Assembly: GCA_001600055.1 (NCBI GenBank) | Contig: BCIV01000017.1 | Span: 557,483 to 621,482, forward strand | Length of the DNA stretch: 64,000 nt | Reading direction: 5' to 3' | Source of the DNA: Filobasidium wieringae | Lineage: Eukaryota; Basidiomycota; Tremellomycetes; Filobasidiales; Filobasidiaceae | Part shown: positions 24,208 to 35,964 of the stretch, in pieces | How the letters are laid out: each line of letters opens with the position of its first letter | Position numbering within the stretch: position 1 is the first letter of the stretch | Position numbers and translations under genes: made by a program | Notes under the pieces: generated by a model | What the model was told of the DNA's origin: nothing | What the model saw: only the letters and a program-made list of their open reading frames with translations | Databases searched by the model: none

Positions 24208-25593
24208 CTTTGAACGTTGGCGGGGTTGGGTTGTTGGGTTGAACAAGGAATTCAGGGAATCCAGGGAATTGAGGAGATGAAGAGCAGGTCGTTGGATCAG
24301 GTTGGGAGAGGAGAGGAGAGCGGTGCTGACTAATCCGCGGATCCGGAGCCGCCTCGACGTACAGGAGGATCCTTTCTCGGCCAGCGAGTGTGCGTGAGGG
24401 CGTGTGATCGGCCGGCAGTGAAAGGGGTTTTTGAGGACAGAGGTGATCCATGTGAGTGGTGCATGGTGGGATGGGGAATGAGGATCATCGTCAGGCTGTC
24501 AGAGGTCCAGGGTTGTAGGAGCTCAGGATTGTAAGTGAGACTCGACCACGCGCAGAGTGCGTTTCAGAGGGATCCATCTGTGTGAGCCGTCAGACGGACA
24601 GGAAGGACGGGACGATTCGGAAGTTTAGGTGTGGAAGAGAAACGGTTTGGTCTAGCTGGTTTAATCAGGTATAAGAGCTATAAGAGGTATCGTAGAGAAT
24701 AGCGTCAGGACGAATGAAACGGTCAGACTGTTGGTGTTCTATGGCGGGAGGCGGGGTGTTGCATATGGACAGCGGGTTGCTGGCTCAGCGATGCTTTATC
24801 AGATGAAGAGAGTCGCAGTATGAGACTTGTTACATGTTAGAGCGACTGTTTGTCACTTGATTACTTGACCTTGATCGTTGTCACCGAACAGAGAAGCGTG
24901 CGTCGTGGGGATACTCAGCTAGTCAAACGATATCCCCCGTCTCGAGTCGGCTCTTGTCCAACTGTCGAGTCTTCTCCTTCAACTACCACCATCGCCACCT
25001 CTTCCCACTCCCATCGCTCCTCCAAGCACTGTCATTGCCTCGAACGCCTGGAATCCAGCTCATCGCTGAAGGATCAGCCGGTTTAGATCCGAGGTCTCTG
25101 AGGTCGACCTGAATGTGAAACGCATAAGACGATTACGAATCCATATTCGATTCCCCCCATTTGCTTCCGAACGAGCTCTCTCGCTGAGCTGAGATCAGCT
25201 CAGCTCAGGTCACGGTGATGGCGAATCCAGGTCGATGATGGGTTCACTTCCAGACAGCGCTCACTTTGCGGACTACACTCAGATAAGGTACCACTCTCTG
25301 TGAGGGACATCAGTCGATTGGTCGTTGCGGAAAAAAACGGATTGATCGCGACGAGTTTGAGGGGGGATCGATTTCTTGTGAGCGGACACGTTTCGTCCAT
25401 TCAATTTCATTGGGAAGAGCGAGGGGGAGCTTAGATCGATTTTCATAGAGAATTATCTTCTTCCTGAGAGGGAAATAAGGGCGAATCGAAGATAGACGAT
25501 AGACGAGATTCTGAACAGAGGATTATTTTTAACGGGGAGACGAACGGACGATTCAACACAAATCAACGCACAGACGGACGCACGATCGGACAG
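24208..25593. other. Divergent intergenic region between MIC19 and HUL5
   Basis: About 1.4 kb with no supported gene. It contains the two promoters and 5'UTRs. A perfect 10-bp inverted repeat with a 2-bp centre is listed separately. Open frames here lack splice or motif support. Confidence 0.5.
25183..25204. repeat. Perfect inverted repeat, 10-bp arms, 2-bp centre
   Basis: GCTGAGCTGA, then GA, then TCAGCTCAGC. The arms are exact reverse complements. It lies 390 bp upstream of the HUL5 start codon. It could be a dimeric factor site or a hairpin; function unknown. Confidence 0.75.
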
Positions 25594-28500
25594 ATGTCGT
25601 TCTTCCATTCATTCTCAGGGACGACGAAACAACGTCAAATAAACCTATCCCAATCCTCTTCCCCCGCCTCTCCCTATTCAAACGCAAACGAAAATCCCGC
25701 TCACTCCCCGTCCGCATCATCCCCGTCGTACCCCTCCTCGAGCCTCAACCCCTCAACAGCCCAGACCTTACTACAGAAAGCGAAACGAGAGAAATCTCAG
25801 CGCTCCCAAGCCCGGATCCGGGCTTCCTCTGCCCTTCTCATCCAGCGGGTCTGGAGGGGCTGGAGAACTAGGGAACGGCTCGGGCGGGAACTGGAACTGG
25901 AACTGGAACTACTTTCGTCCGGTACAGATGTGGAAAGGGGGATGGATTTGGATTGGGGACGGAAGAGGAGGGAAGGGAGGGTACTGTTTTACCTGCTCCG
26001 AACGAATGCGAGCGCGAGCGCGAACGCGAACGTATTGCCTCGGCCTGAAATCCTTCGTTGGGTCCGGGGTTGGGCTGAGGGAGGGAGCGTTTTGGACCCC
26101 GTGAAGGGGCAGGGGGAGGGGAGTTATTTGATCACTCTTGTGCGGTTGTTAAGCCGGATGATCGACGTGGGAATCTCAGCGTGAGTCGTTTTCCCTTTCT
26201 CTGTCCCTTTTTCCAATCGGTCCGTTTTTTTTTCCCGGATGATAAGGACGTCTGAATTGATCGTTCTTGGTACGCACAGCGGGGCAGACCCGATCATCCT
26301 CCAAACCCTACTCCTCACTCTTTCGGCCGAAGCGTACCACACGTTCGCTTCTGGGTTCTCGGAGGAGGAGCTCCCTTTCGTTCGAAGGAGGGGGGAGGAG
26401 GTGGGCTGGGGGTACGAACGGGTTGTTAGGCGTTGGGTCGTTGAGAAGGTCGTCATGAGAGAGAAAAACGTGGGTAAGGGCGGGAAGGGGGAGGATGGTT
26501 GGGTTGGGACGATTATGAAGGGGGTTTTAGGGATGGTCAGTCCCTCTCCTCTTCTCTCCTCAAATTAACGCGATTCTCGCTCATCCACTCGACCCTCCAT
26601 ATCCACACGTACAGTCCAAAGAAAACCCTTCCCTCAAGACGCTCTTAACGCTACTGATCCTCCCGAGCACCTCGTACCCCCATTCCCTACTCTCCGAAAC
26701 TCAGATCTACCCGGCTTTTGTTACGGAAATCTTGACCGTCCCGAACGTCACGACCCGGATCCCCGTGAGTAGTCTCAGGACGTTCATCCCCGGGTTGGAG
26801 ATTTGGGGAAAATTGGTCCCTCTCCTGGCGGCCTTGGATTCCGATCACGAGCAGGCTGGGGCAGGGATGGAGGGGTTGAGCGAGGTAGGGAGGACGGAGA
26901 TCTTGGGGAACTTGGGAGCTATTGTGGTCAGAAGCGGGATGCTCCGGGGTCGGCTTGAGGGGGAGATGAGCGGGTGGATCCGGGCGCTCGAGGGGCTTTT
27001 GAAAGGGATGGCGGAGAGTTGGGGGTTGTGGATCGAGAAGAAGGGGGTTTGGGGGGATGAGGATGAGTTGGGGGAGGGGACGGCGGATGCGGATGACGAT
27101 GATGATGAGGAGGAGGAGGAGATGTCGGTCGGGAAGAAGAGGTTGAGGGATGGGAGATCGGTCCCCAAGCGAGTCGACCGGATCGCCGCCCGAGCTCGGG
27201 GCAAGATCTCTACCCTCACGCTCACCCGGTTGAGACTGATCTTCGATCGGGAACACCTCGGTTTACTCGTCAACAAGACCATCCGATCGGGGTCCCCGGG
27301 GATGACGGACGATCTGACCGGATTGATATTGACCATGCTCCAGGCGTTCAGGGGGAGCGAGAGGTGGGAACAGATCTTGGAGGGCGTCTTGGAGAGTGAG
27401 AGCGGGGTGGATTTCCAGAGAACGCTGTGGAGCGGGGTCGAGGGGAGGTGGAGGGATAATACCCGCGGGACTTGGGATTCCCTCTTCGGGGTTTCTCCTA
27501 CCAGTAGGACCGACCAGATCCCCACCCTTCAACTATTGTCGACGCTTTATTTACAAAACTTGATCGCTCTCCCCGATGCGGAATTCTTCAACCAGGTCAG
27601 AGCCGTAGGAGGCAGGAGCGCTTTGAACTTGGACGAAGTCACCGAGTTGGCCGGGATATGGAGGGATCTGGCTTTCTGGGGGTACATCGCTGCCGTCAAC
27701 AATTCCGTGGAGACCGCGGTCACTAGGAAAAAGGAAGAGTTGAGGGCGCTCATGACTCAAGGAGTCTTGGCCATTAGTGCGAGGAAGTGAGTCCCCGTCG
27801 TGGGAGCGTTGTCCAAGCGGAAGGTGCTCAGTCGGGTTCGATATTTTACAGCGCGAGACGCAAGTTCTTGCCGGACGATTTCTGGATCATGACTAGTCAA
27901 TTCGATCTCGCCGGATTCATCGAGGCCGTATGCAAGGACGAGGCGCAGCTTGAAGCTGGTGGTGATCAGATGGATACGGAGGAAGGACTCACCGAGCAGG
28001 AAATCGAAAACAACGTCGCCCCGCCTTGGTCGAGAGCTAGGAGGATGCTTAGTAAACGACAAATGGCCAAGATCAGTCCGAGGTTGGGTCTGTTGAACAA
28101 CTTGCCGATGACTCTCCCGTTCGCGGCTAGGGTCCAGATCTTGAGCGAGTTTATCAAGTGAGCTCGACCGCGGCGGTCGCGACCTTGATAACATGCTGAC
28201 GCCATACCCTTCTAGCATCGACCGAAGACGACTCAATATCGATCGATACGCCACGCGTCGGAACAAGGTCCTGCAAGCGACCATCCGCAGAACTCATCTG
28301 AGTCAGGACTCCTTTGACGCTTTGAACAAGCTCGGGCCCGCATTGAAGGGGAGGATCATGATCGTCTTTGTCGATGAGTGAGTCGCGATTACCTGTTCCG
28401 TGCGATTCATCATTGACCCAACGTACTTCAGGTTCGGAGCGGAGGAAGAGGGTATCGATGGAGGCGGATTGTTCAAAGAATGGTTGACGAGCCTCAACAA

Positions 28501-29768
28501 GGAAGTGTTCGATACCGATCGTGGATTATGGCTAGCGACCGATCAGAACGAACTCTACCCGAACCCTCATTCGTATGCCAAGGAGTCTCACTCGCTCGAC
28601 TGGTACACGTTCATCGGTCGGATGTTGGGTAAGGCTTTATACGAAGGAGTCCTGATCCCTACCACCTTTGCTGGATTCTTCTTGGCCAAATGGCTTGGAA
28701 GACAGTCTTATCTGGACGACCTGGCCTCGCTCGACAACGACTTGTACAAGGGTTTAATCGCGTTGAAGAACTATGCTGGCGATCCTGAAGACCTGTCTTT
28801 GACTTTCACGCTGGATGAGGAAGACCTCGGCATGATGAGATCGATCGATTTGAAGAGGAACGGGTCCAATATCCCTGTCACTCGGGCCAACAGGATGGAA
28901 TGTGAGTCGATCGTGACGGATGTCGTACAATAACGCTAAACCAACGCGCTCCATCTGCTAGACATTCAAACCGTCTGCGACTACAAGCTCAATCGACAGA
29001 TCGCCCCGCAATGTGAAGCTTTCTTCAGAGGTCTTTCCGATATGATCGATCCCAAGTGTATGTCCGACCGATCTGAACGTCTAGAAGCACAGCTGATGCG
29101 TCCCTCATCATATAGGGCTTCGTATGTTCGATCAACACGAACTGCAAGAAGTCGTCGGTGGCGCGGACAATCCGATCGATGTCGATGACTTGGAGCGAAA
29201 TTCAAACATGGAAGCGAAAGAAGAAACGATCATCATGTTTTGGAAGGTCGTTCGAACTTTCAACCAAGAGCAATTGCGTGCTCTACTGAAGTTTGTCACG
29301 TCTACCTCAAACCCGCCCTTGTGAGTGTTTGCGAGATCAGACTGTCGTCGCTTTCCTCACGACGCGTTACCCGCTCGCAGGCTCGGTTTCAAAGCCATGA
29401 ACCCGAACTTTGGAATCCGCTTGAATGGGCCGTCAGATCCAATCGATAGGTTACCTACTGCTGGTACGTGCTTATGAAGGCGATTATTGCGACGACAAGG
29501 AGCTGATGACTCTACCTCTTTTCGGACCTATAGCCGCGTGTATGAACTTGCTCAAGCTGTGAGTATGCAGAGCTCAATTGACCAATCCGCTATACTAAAC
29601 TGTCGTGCTTCTATACGAGTAGTCCTCGATACACAGTGAGTCGACTCGTTCTTTCAGGGGAAACACGTATATCCCTAACCCTTCCCTATTGTGCACCAGA
29701 GCGCGCAAGTGTTGAAAACCAAGTTGCTCCAAGCGATCAACGAGAACGCTGGATTTTACATGTCTTGA
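25594..29768 (+). CDS. HUL5: HUL5/UBE3C HECT E3 ubiquitin ligase
   Basis: Hul5 elongates ubiquitin chains on proteasome-bound or heat-damaged substrates. The ATG at 25594 (MSFFHSFSGTTKQRQINLS) opens a Ser/Pro-rich stretch. An IQ-type motif follows (ASSALLIQRVWRGWRTRERL), characteristic of UBE3C. Then come a long helical middle with an acidic insert (about 27060-27130) and the HECT domain from about 28230. HECT landmarks are FGAEEEGIDGGGLFKEWL, YTFIGRMLGKALYEGVL, and LPTA joined to ACMNLLKL, with the catalytic Cys codon at 29539-29541. The C-terminus is LKTKLLQAINENAGFYMS, with the stop at 29766-29768. The last exons are very short (about 10-60 nt). The UBE3C order IQ-middle-HECT is complete. 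Confidence 0.94.
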
Positions 29769-29944
29769 TGTGATTGTCATACTGGCAGAGATCAGCGGGG
29801 TCGTCAAAGCGAAGAGCCTAGAGCGAACATACAAATCGCATGAACGTGTATTTCACCATTATTCTGTTGGCACTCGCAAAGTATAAACATTCTGTACGCA
29901 TTCATCTCTAACTGTAGCCACAAGATCAGATTTTGTTTTATGAA

Positions 29945-30742
29945 ATGAACACTCAAAGGATCAAGCATACCCGTAGCTCTTCTTCAACGTTGTCTTTTCC
30001 CAATCAAACAGGGTCTCATCCAAAGTGTACCTTGCGTCACGCAATGTCTGAAAGCGACCGATTAGGGTTTGGAAACTGCATGGTAGGAATTGATGTGGCT
30101 CAGATGAACATCTTCGATCAGATGTCTGGGAATATCATCTTTGATCAGGCGTCTGACTTCTTCGATCAGGTCGATTTGTGCTTTGATCACTTAAATCAGG
30201 TGGGATCCTTCTGGTATCTGGTCCTCGGTCTTATTATTGGCTATTACTTTGGACTTCAGACTTCATGGGGGAACCAGCCGGATCTCACACCGCACAAGTC
30301 GTCTTCTTTGCTGGCTCGTGGGGCAGATTCGCTTGGACGATTTTGTGAGGCCACCATCACCAAGCCCGTCTCAGCTCCAGCCGTCAAGCCCGTCATCACC
30401 GCTCAAGCTGTCGAGATCGAGAACACTGTCGCTTTGGACTGGCTCCAACGGTTCCTCACCCCCGCTCCGGCTGTCAAGCCCTCTGTCGAAAAAAATGACA
30501 GCAGAGTCGACGATCCAATCGCCACTCAACTCCACAAGCACCAGCCACAACTGCACAAGTGCACTTGCTCTTGTCAACAGCACCGTCTCACTACAAATGA
30601 ACAACGTTTCCTGAGGACGGGGATGTGTTCCGTCTTATTGAAAAGACTGGGGACGAGGTAAGTGGTCACTTTGGGTCACCGGTAGTCATCTTCTAACACG
30701 TATGATGCTTCTAGAATGTCGAGGAGGTCAACGACAACTTGA
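29945..30742 (+). CDS. Uncertain single-span membrane protein with FDQ repeats
   Basis: The first in-frame ATG is 29945 (MNTQRIKHTRSSSSTLSF). The frame stays open to a GTAAGT donor after 30657, and the joined frame stops at 30740-30742. It encodes a short repeated phrase (IFDQ..., IIFDQASDFFDQVD, CFDHLNQV), a likely membrane span (FWYLVLGLIIGYYFGL) and an Ala/Pro/Val-Lys tail (APAVKPVITAQAVEIE). There is no signal peptide and no known domain. The 3' part is doubtful: all three frames stop in the small exon after the first intron unless its acceptor is shifted to 30747. It could be a decaying or misassembled gene. Confidence 0.35.
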
Positions 30743-30852
30743 CCTAGGTCAATAACGACGTACTCAATAACGACGTGATCAATGCTGTTGTAAATGGTCA
30801 ATCTGGATCACTGGGTTGGCTGTCTTCTAATATATATGATATCTGCTTCTAG
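30658..30852 (+). repeat. Two homologous intron-like segments flanking a 75-nt block
   Basis: Segment A (30658-30714, 57 nt) and segment B (30790-30852, 63 nt) align throughout. Both begin GTAA.TGGTCA and share TGG.TCAC, TCTTCTAA and TATGAT before the final GCTTCTAG. Both have GT..AG ends and a TTCTAA(C/T) branch-like site. The block between them is itself repetitive (GTCAATAACGACGTA/CTCAATAACGACGTG). Confidence 0.7.
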
Positions 30853-31233
30853 GTCGGTTCCGAGGCCCAGGTCGAGGTTCAGTCCAAGTCGATAACGTTA
30901 AATTCATGGTCCGGACAACCTCCATTCACTCGTTCTTTAGCTCGACCTGTCACCCCATTGAAATGACAGGACTGATCTGGTCGACTGATCTACTTCGCAC
31001 GTCCATCTTGGTCTCGATAACCAGCCCTTAACATCCGTACCTTTAATCGTCACGAAGAACTTTCGGAATGGGTTCGATACGGCGCATGGTCAGGTAACAA
31101 GGCGATACGTGGTACAAGATCTCGATGACGAGCGGAACGAGTCTCGATTCTACCGTCATCTACCTGTCGACCTGCGTAAAAGTGGAAGATCAGCGCTGGT
31201 CCCGACGGCGAAGAAAAAAAGAAACGTACATGA
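30853..31233. other. Intergenic stretch, nothing supported
   Basis: Sequence between the uncertain gene and the stop of the minus-strand secreted gene. In one frame, GSEAQVEVQSKSI continues from segment B, so part may be a distal exon of the upstream gene. Otherwise I see no gene. Confidence 0.4.
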
Positions 31234-32157
31234 TCAAACGTATGCGCTGGTAATACCGCTCTCAACGGGAAGATCGGGACCTCCCGATGAATTCATAGGG
31301 ACCGGCTGTACAGCTCCGGTAGAAGCCGGCCCGTCTGATCCAGGGACGAAACTCGGCATTCCCCCCGCTGAACCGGTATCGACGGGAACACCAGAAGGAA
31401 CCCCAGTCGGAGCTCCGCTAGGGATTCCAGGACCGGTCCCAGACCCGTTCGGAAGACCTGTAGGGGATCCAACAGGTGGGCCAGTTCCGGAAGGACGACC
31501 GGTGAATCCTTGCCCGGAAGGACGAGCCGATCCGGATCCCCAAGGACCGTGGGAATGGTTGGATCCCCATTGATGAAAGCCTGACCTTTCCGCTCCCCAG
31601 GCGCCGGAGACGGCGGGTTCCTCTTCACATTCTTCCTCCGAGGTGGAAGAACCGGATCCTTGTTCAGCTCCGGAAGAGGAATCGGGAGAGTATCCTTGAC
31701 CCTGACCTGTTCCTACGGAACCTTGAGAGGCCTCAGGAGCGGGAGCGTCACCACTAGGAGCGCCGGATAGACCGGTCGGGATTACCCCACCCGTGGCTGA
31801 AACTCGACTGGCCAGCCCGGGGGGGATGGTACTAGCCGCTTCATCCGGGACTACAGTTCGAGTTTCATCGACGAATCGGGTCTCGTATGCCGTGACCACT
31901 CCGTCGTCTGTACCGGTAGACGGGTCGAGAGAGGGGTCCGTAAGTGCAGCGCTGGTAACTGCTGCAGTGAACGCATCGGTAGGACTAGCATCCGCAGTAT
32001 CGCCAATACTTGCCGCACCGTTGGGAGCGACGGCAGTAGGAGCGGGATAACCTCCTGTAGAAACGTCACTGATTCCCGCTTGAGGGACGGGAATGGCTGA
32101 AGTGAGGGAGAGAGTGGCGAGGGTGAAGAGGAGGGTGATGAGGTTGGTCGAACGCAT
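31234..32157 (-). CDS. Secreted Gly/Pro/Ser-rich protein
   Basis: A single exon of 307 codons runs from ATG at 32157 to a stop at 31234-31236. The signal peptide is MRSTNLITLLFTLATLSLTS, with probable cleavage before AIPVPQAG. The mature part is low complexity: Ala/Thr/Ser-rich, then an acidic spot (SEEECEEEPAV), then Gly/Pro repeats (PSGTGPPVGSPTGLPNGSG; PSGAPTGVPSGVPVDTG). Only two cysteines are close to each other, if any are paired. It has no C-terminal hydrophobic tail, so no GPI anchor is predicted. This composition fits a wall-associated or extracellular matrix protein. It is divergent from HSP104 with about 600 bp between starts. It has no recognised family. Confidence 0.7.
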   Translation of the reverse strand: MRSTNLITLLFTLATLSLTSAIPVPQAGISDVSTGGYPAPTAVAPNGAASIGDTADASPTDAFTAAVTSAALTDPSLDPSTGTDDGVVTAYETRFVDETRTVVPDEAASTIPPGLASRVSATGGVIPTGLSGAPSGDAPAPEASQGSVGTGQGQGYSPDSSSGAEQGSGSSTSEEECEEEPAVSGAWGAERSGFHQWGSNHSHGPWGSGSARPSGQGFTGRPSGTGPPVGSPTGLPNGSGTGPGIPSGAPTGVPSGVPVDTGSAGGMPSFVPGSDGPASTGAVQPVPMNSSGGPDLPVESGITSAYV

Positions 32158-32762
32158 GCCTGATACTTCGATGTTGAATTGACTGTGTCGGAGAGCGTGA
32201 AGATGTAACGAGGCGAAGTTGAACGACTGTAAACGCTTGGTTATCGGTGAGACTCGTCAAGAGGCTTGAGAAGAAAGGTAGACGTCGTTGAGGAAAAGAG
32301 ACGAAGCAGACAAGAGGTAGCGCTCTTTATAGTCTACCATCTAGCAATCACGTATGAAAGGGTGGCTATCTAAAGGTGAGCGTGTGAAGGGGCGAATACC
32401 GCTGAAACGGATTCGATACCTTTGCTCCATCGACGAAACACGTTTCAAATGAAACCTGAAACGGTTTCAACCTAGAGATAGGTGAAACGTGGGTCACGTG
32501 ACGTTCACCTCGTTGACGTAATTTGTGACGAGAAATCCCGGGAAAATACGCGTTTTCACCCGAATCCACTGGAATATTCGTCATCTCGAACGTCGCAAAC
32601 TCGTACAAATACATCTTCAACTCGCAGATGCTCACACTTTAATCACCTCGACCACACACCAGATACCATAAATACAGCCTCATAAACTATCCCATCAGAA
32701 AGACCGCTCGAAAACAACCAACCTACCAAGAAAGTGCATACGAAACGACCTAATACTCAATC
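32158..32762. promoter_or_regulatory. Shared divergent promoter of HSP104 and the secreted protein
   Basis: Six copies of TGAAAC or its complement lie at 32403, 32442, 32450, 32457, 32464 and 32483. Two pairs form inverted repeats: GTTTCAAATGAAAC (32442-32455) and TGAAACGGTTTCA (32457-32469). The GAA/TTC units resemble loosely spaced heat-shock elements, and TGAAAC also equals the Ste12-type pheromone response core. A perfect palindrome GTCACGTGAC lies at 32493-32502 (bHLH type). An AGGGG stress-element core is at 32388-32392. ATAAATA at 32668 may be the HSP104 TATA box. Which factor binds is inference. Confidence 0.6.
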
Positions 32763-35645
32763 ATGTCCGAGCTCAACTTTACCGACCGAGCAGAAGCGAT
32801 CCTCAAACAAGCCATATCCCTCGCGGAGACCAACTCCACCGCCCAGGTTCATCCTCTTCATCTAGTCGCATCGCTATGGGAACCAGAGATCGAGGATGAA
32901 TCGGGCAACGTCAGTGCTCCTTCGGGCGGAGCTAGTCTGTTCCAGACATCAGTAGAGAAAGCTGGATTGGATAAGAACGCTTTTCAACGTGTTCTACTGA
33001 GTCATACGAATCGATTACCTTCGGTATATCCTACTCCTAATCCTCCGTTACCGATGTCACAAGGGATGCATGTTCTACTGAGAACCGCGACGACCATTCA
33101 GAAGGAACAACGTGATTCGTTCATCGCTCTGGATCACTTGTTACTCGCCATCATCCGATCAAACACCTCTATTCCGGAGATCAAATCCATGTTCCAAGAA
33201 TCCAACCTCACACCTCCAGCTCAGAAGCGATTGGAAGAGGAGATCCGGAAAGCTAGAGGGAACAGGAAAGTCGATTCCAAATCCTCCGAAGCGCAGTTCG
33301 AGAGCTTGTCCAAGTACGCTACCGACTTGACGAAACTGGCGGAAGAAGGGAAACTCGACCCCGTCATTGGAAGAGATAAAGAGATCAGGAGGACGATCGC
33401 GATTTTGAGTAGAAGGACGAAGAATAGTGCGATCCTTATTGGAGAACCTGGTGTAGGTGAGCAACCGTACTTGACTACCGACTCGAACGATTCGATACTC
33501 ACCCAATCTCGTCACAGGAAAAACATCCATCGCGGAAGGTCTGGCTCAAAGGATAATCAACCGCGACGTCCCCGCATCCCTTATCGGTCGTCTCTTCTCC
33601 CTCGACCTCGGTTCCCTCATGGCCGGTGCAAAGTATAAAGGAGAATACGAAGAACGTGTCAAAGGATTACTCAAGGAGATTGAAGAGAAATCTAAAGAGG
33701 GAGAGAACATTATCCTTTTCGTCGATGAGGCTCATCAGATGGTCCAGGGAAAGGAACAGAGCGCTAGTTCGTTTGGAGAGTTTTTGAAACCGTTGTTGGC
33801 TAGGGGGATGTTGAAGTTTATCGGGGCCACCACTTTGGCTGAGTATAGGTAAGTAGCGAATTTCTTGGGATCAATGGGTGGAAGGCTGGTGACTGACTGA
33901 GCCTTTGGACCGATAGGGAATACTTGGAAAAGGACGCTGCCTTGGAAAGGCGATTCGCTCAGGTCATAGTGGACGAACCGGATGTCCCTGCAACGACCAA
34001 TATCCTACGTGGATTGAGGGAACGTTATGAAACCTATCATGGATGTAGGATCACCGACGCTGCTCTCGTCCTCGCCGCTCAATTGGCGAAACAATACCTC
34101 ACCTCCCGTCGATTACCCGATTCCGCCATCGACGTGATGGATGAGAGTTGTACGAGCGTCAAGATCCAGCGCGAGACTAGACCGGAAGCGATCGATGTGT
34201 TGGAGCGGAGGAAGGTCACGCTTCAGATGGAGATACACGCTTTGGAGAGGGAAAAGGACGAGGCCAGTCGGGAGAGGTTGGATATCGCTCTCAAAGCGCT
34301 TGCGAACGTGGAGGACGAACTTCAACCCAAGTTGGCGGAATTCGAAGCGGAGAAGAACCAGGCGGAGAAGATCAACGATTTGAGGAAGAAGATCGACGAG
34401 CTCAAAGCAAAGGCGGACGAGGCGGAGAGGAAATACGATCTGGCTACCGCCTCCGATATCAGGTACTATTCCATCCCGCAACGACAGAAAGAGTTGGCGG
34501 ATTTGGAGTTGAAGGAGAAGGAGAAAATTGCGGAGGGGAAAGTCGGGGGTGTGGTTGGACCGGAAGAGATTGCCGAGGTCGTCGCGAGATGGACCGGGGT
34601 CCCGATCACCGCGCTCGTTTCGTCTGAAAAGCAGAAACTGCTTCGGTTGGAGAAGACTCTGGCCAAGTCGATCGTGGGGCAACCTTCTGCTCTCAAGTCC
34701 GTCGCCAATGCTATTCGACTGTCCCGATCTGGACTGAACGATCAGAGCCGACCTACCGCCTCGTTCTTCCTCACCGGACCTAGTGGATCGGGAAAGACCT
34801 TGTTGGCAAAGACCCTCGCCAAGGCGATGTTCAACGACGAGAACGCCATGATCCGGATCGATTGTTCCGAATTATCCGCCAGTCACTCTATCGCTCGACT
34901 CATCGGGTCTCCCCAGGGATACATCGGTTCTCAATCCGGTGGGCAGTTGACCGAAGCGATCAGGAGGAAGCCTTACTCTTTGATCCTGTTCGACGAGTTT
35001 GAAAAGGCGACAAAGGAGTTGCCTCTGTTGTTGCTCCAAGTGTTGGATAGCGGCTTCCTTTCGTCCGCTACGGGAGTCAAGGTCGATTTTAGGAATACGA
35101 TCATCATCTTTTCCTCCAACTTGGGAGCCGCTGCTTTGGCTGAAGACGCGTCAGAGGGGGAACCTTCGGAAAAGGCCAAGTCGTCTGTCAACTTGGCGCT
35201 GCAAAGCCAATTCCCACCCGAGTTTATCGGAAGGATCGACGAGGTAATCTATTACCGGCTCCTCAGCCGATCGAATATCCGCCAGATCGTCGATCTCCGT
35301 TTGAACGAGATTCAGACTCGGATGCAGAAGAACGGGAGGAAGCTTAAGCTCGCTGTGGAGGACGTGGCCAAGGATTACCTCGGGGATGCAGGTTGGTCCC
35401 CTCAATACGGTGCTCGACCTCTTAACCGGGTGATCCAGCGGGAGATCCTCAATCCGTTGAGCAAGCTGATCTTGCAAGGATGTATCCGGGATGGGGAGAT
35501 GGTTAGAGTCGGAGCGGACTTGCCTAGGAATAGGTTGGTCGTTCTGCCCAACCATGAGCCCGAGGTGGTGGAGGATGACGACGAGGACGAGATGGATGTC
35601 GACGATGATGACGAGGATGGAGTGGCGATTGAAGAGATGGACTGA
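32763..35645 (+). CDS. HSP104: HSP104/ClpB protein disaggregase
   Basis: This hexameric AAA+ chaperone pulls proteins out of aggregates with Hsp70. Three exons (32763-33456, 33518-33848, 33917-35645) close in frame for 917 residues, the normal Hsp104 length. The N-domain starts [21 protein letters not shown]1 has Walker A GEPGVG/KTS, split by the first intron, and Walker [12 protein letters not shown]. The coiled-coil middle domain spans about residues 400-520 ([20 protein letters not shown]). NBD2 has Walker A GPSGSGKT and Walker [10 protein letters not shown]. The acidic tail ([16 protein letters not shown], ending IEEMD) resembles the tail used for Hsp70/Hsp90 co-chaperone contacts in yeast. 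No defects seen. Confidence 0.96.
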
Positions 35646-35964
35646 GAAGGAGTGTTCATAACGAAACGAAACGATTAGGAATAGACAGCATGTAAAATGG
35701 ATGCTTTGGATTGTAGATATAGTAGATATAGTAGTAGCAACGTAGTAATGAAACCTCGACCCGATATATAATGAAAGTATCAGTACACAATATAGCTTGC
35801 CAGTTGCCAGAAAAGGTGGCTTCCAGATTTCCCGCGATTTCGCGTATATTTTATCGTATTATGTACTTTTTATACTATTCATCATCCCGGAAACTGTGGG
35901 CAACATCATTAATCAACTCTCTCCAGGTCTTCCACCTTCAGGTCACTTACACCTTTACCATCTC
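35646..35964. other. Intergenic, HSP104 3' region
   Basis: AT-rich probable 3'UTR with a repeated ATAGTAGATATAGTAG tract near 35717-35735. Nothing else is seen. Confidence 0.5.

Noticed and set aside
30853..31020. Distal exon GSEAQVEVQSKSITL of the gene at 29945
   Set aside because: It is only in frame if an acceptor at 30747 and a different upstream frame are used, which leaves no valid start; kept only as a possibility.
25594..35645. A proteostasis gene cluster (HUL5 with HSP104)
   Set aside because: The two genes share a theme but are separated by an uncertain gene and a secreted-protein gene and have separate promoters. Nothing in the sequence supports an operon-like or co-regulated cluster.
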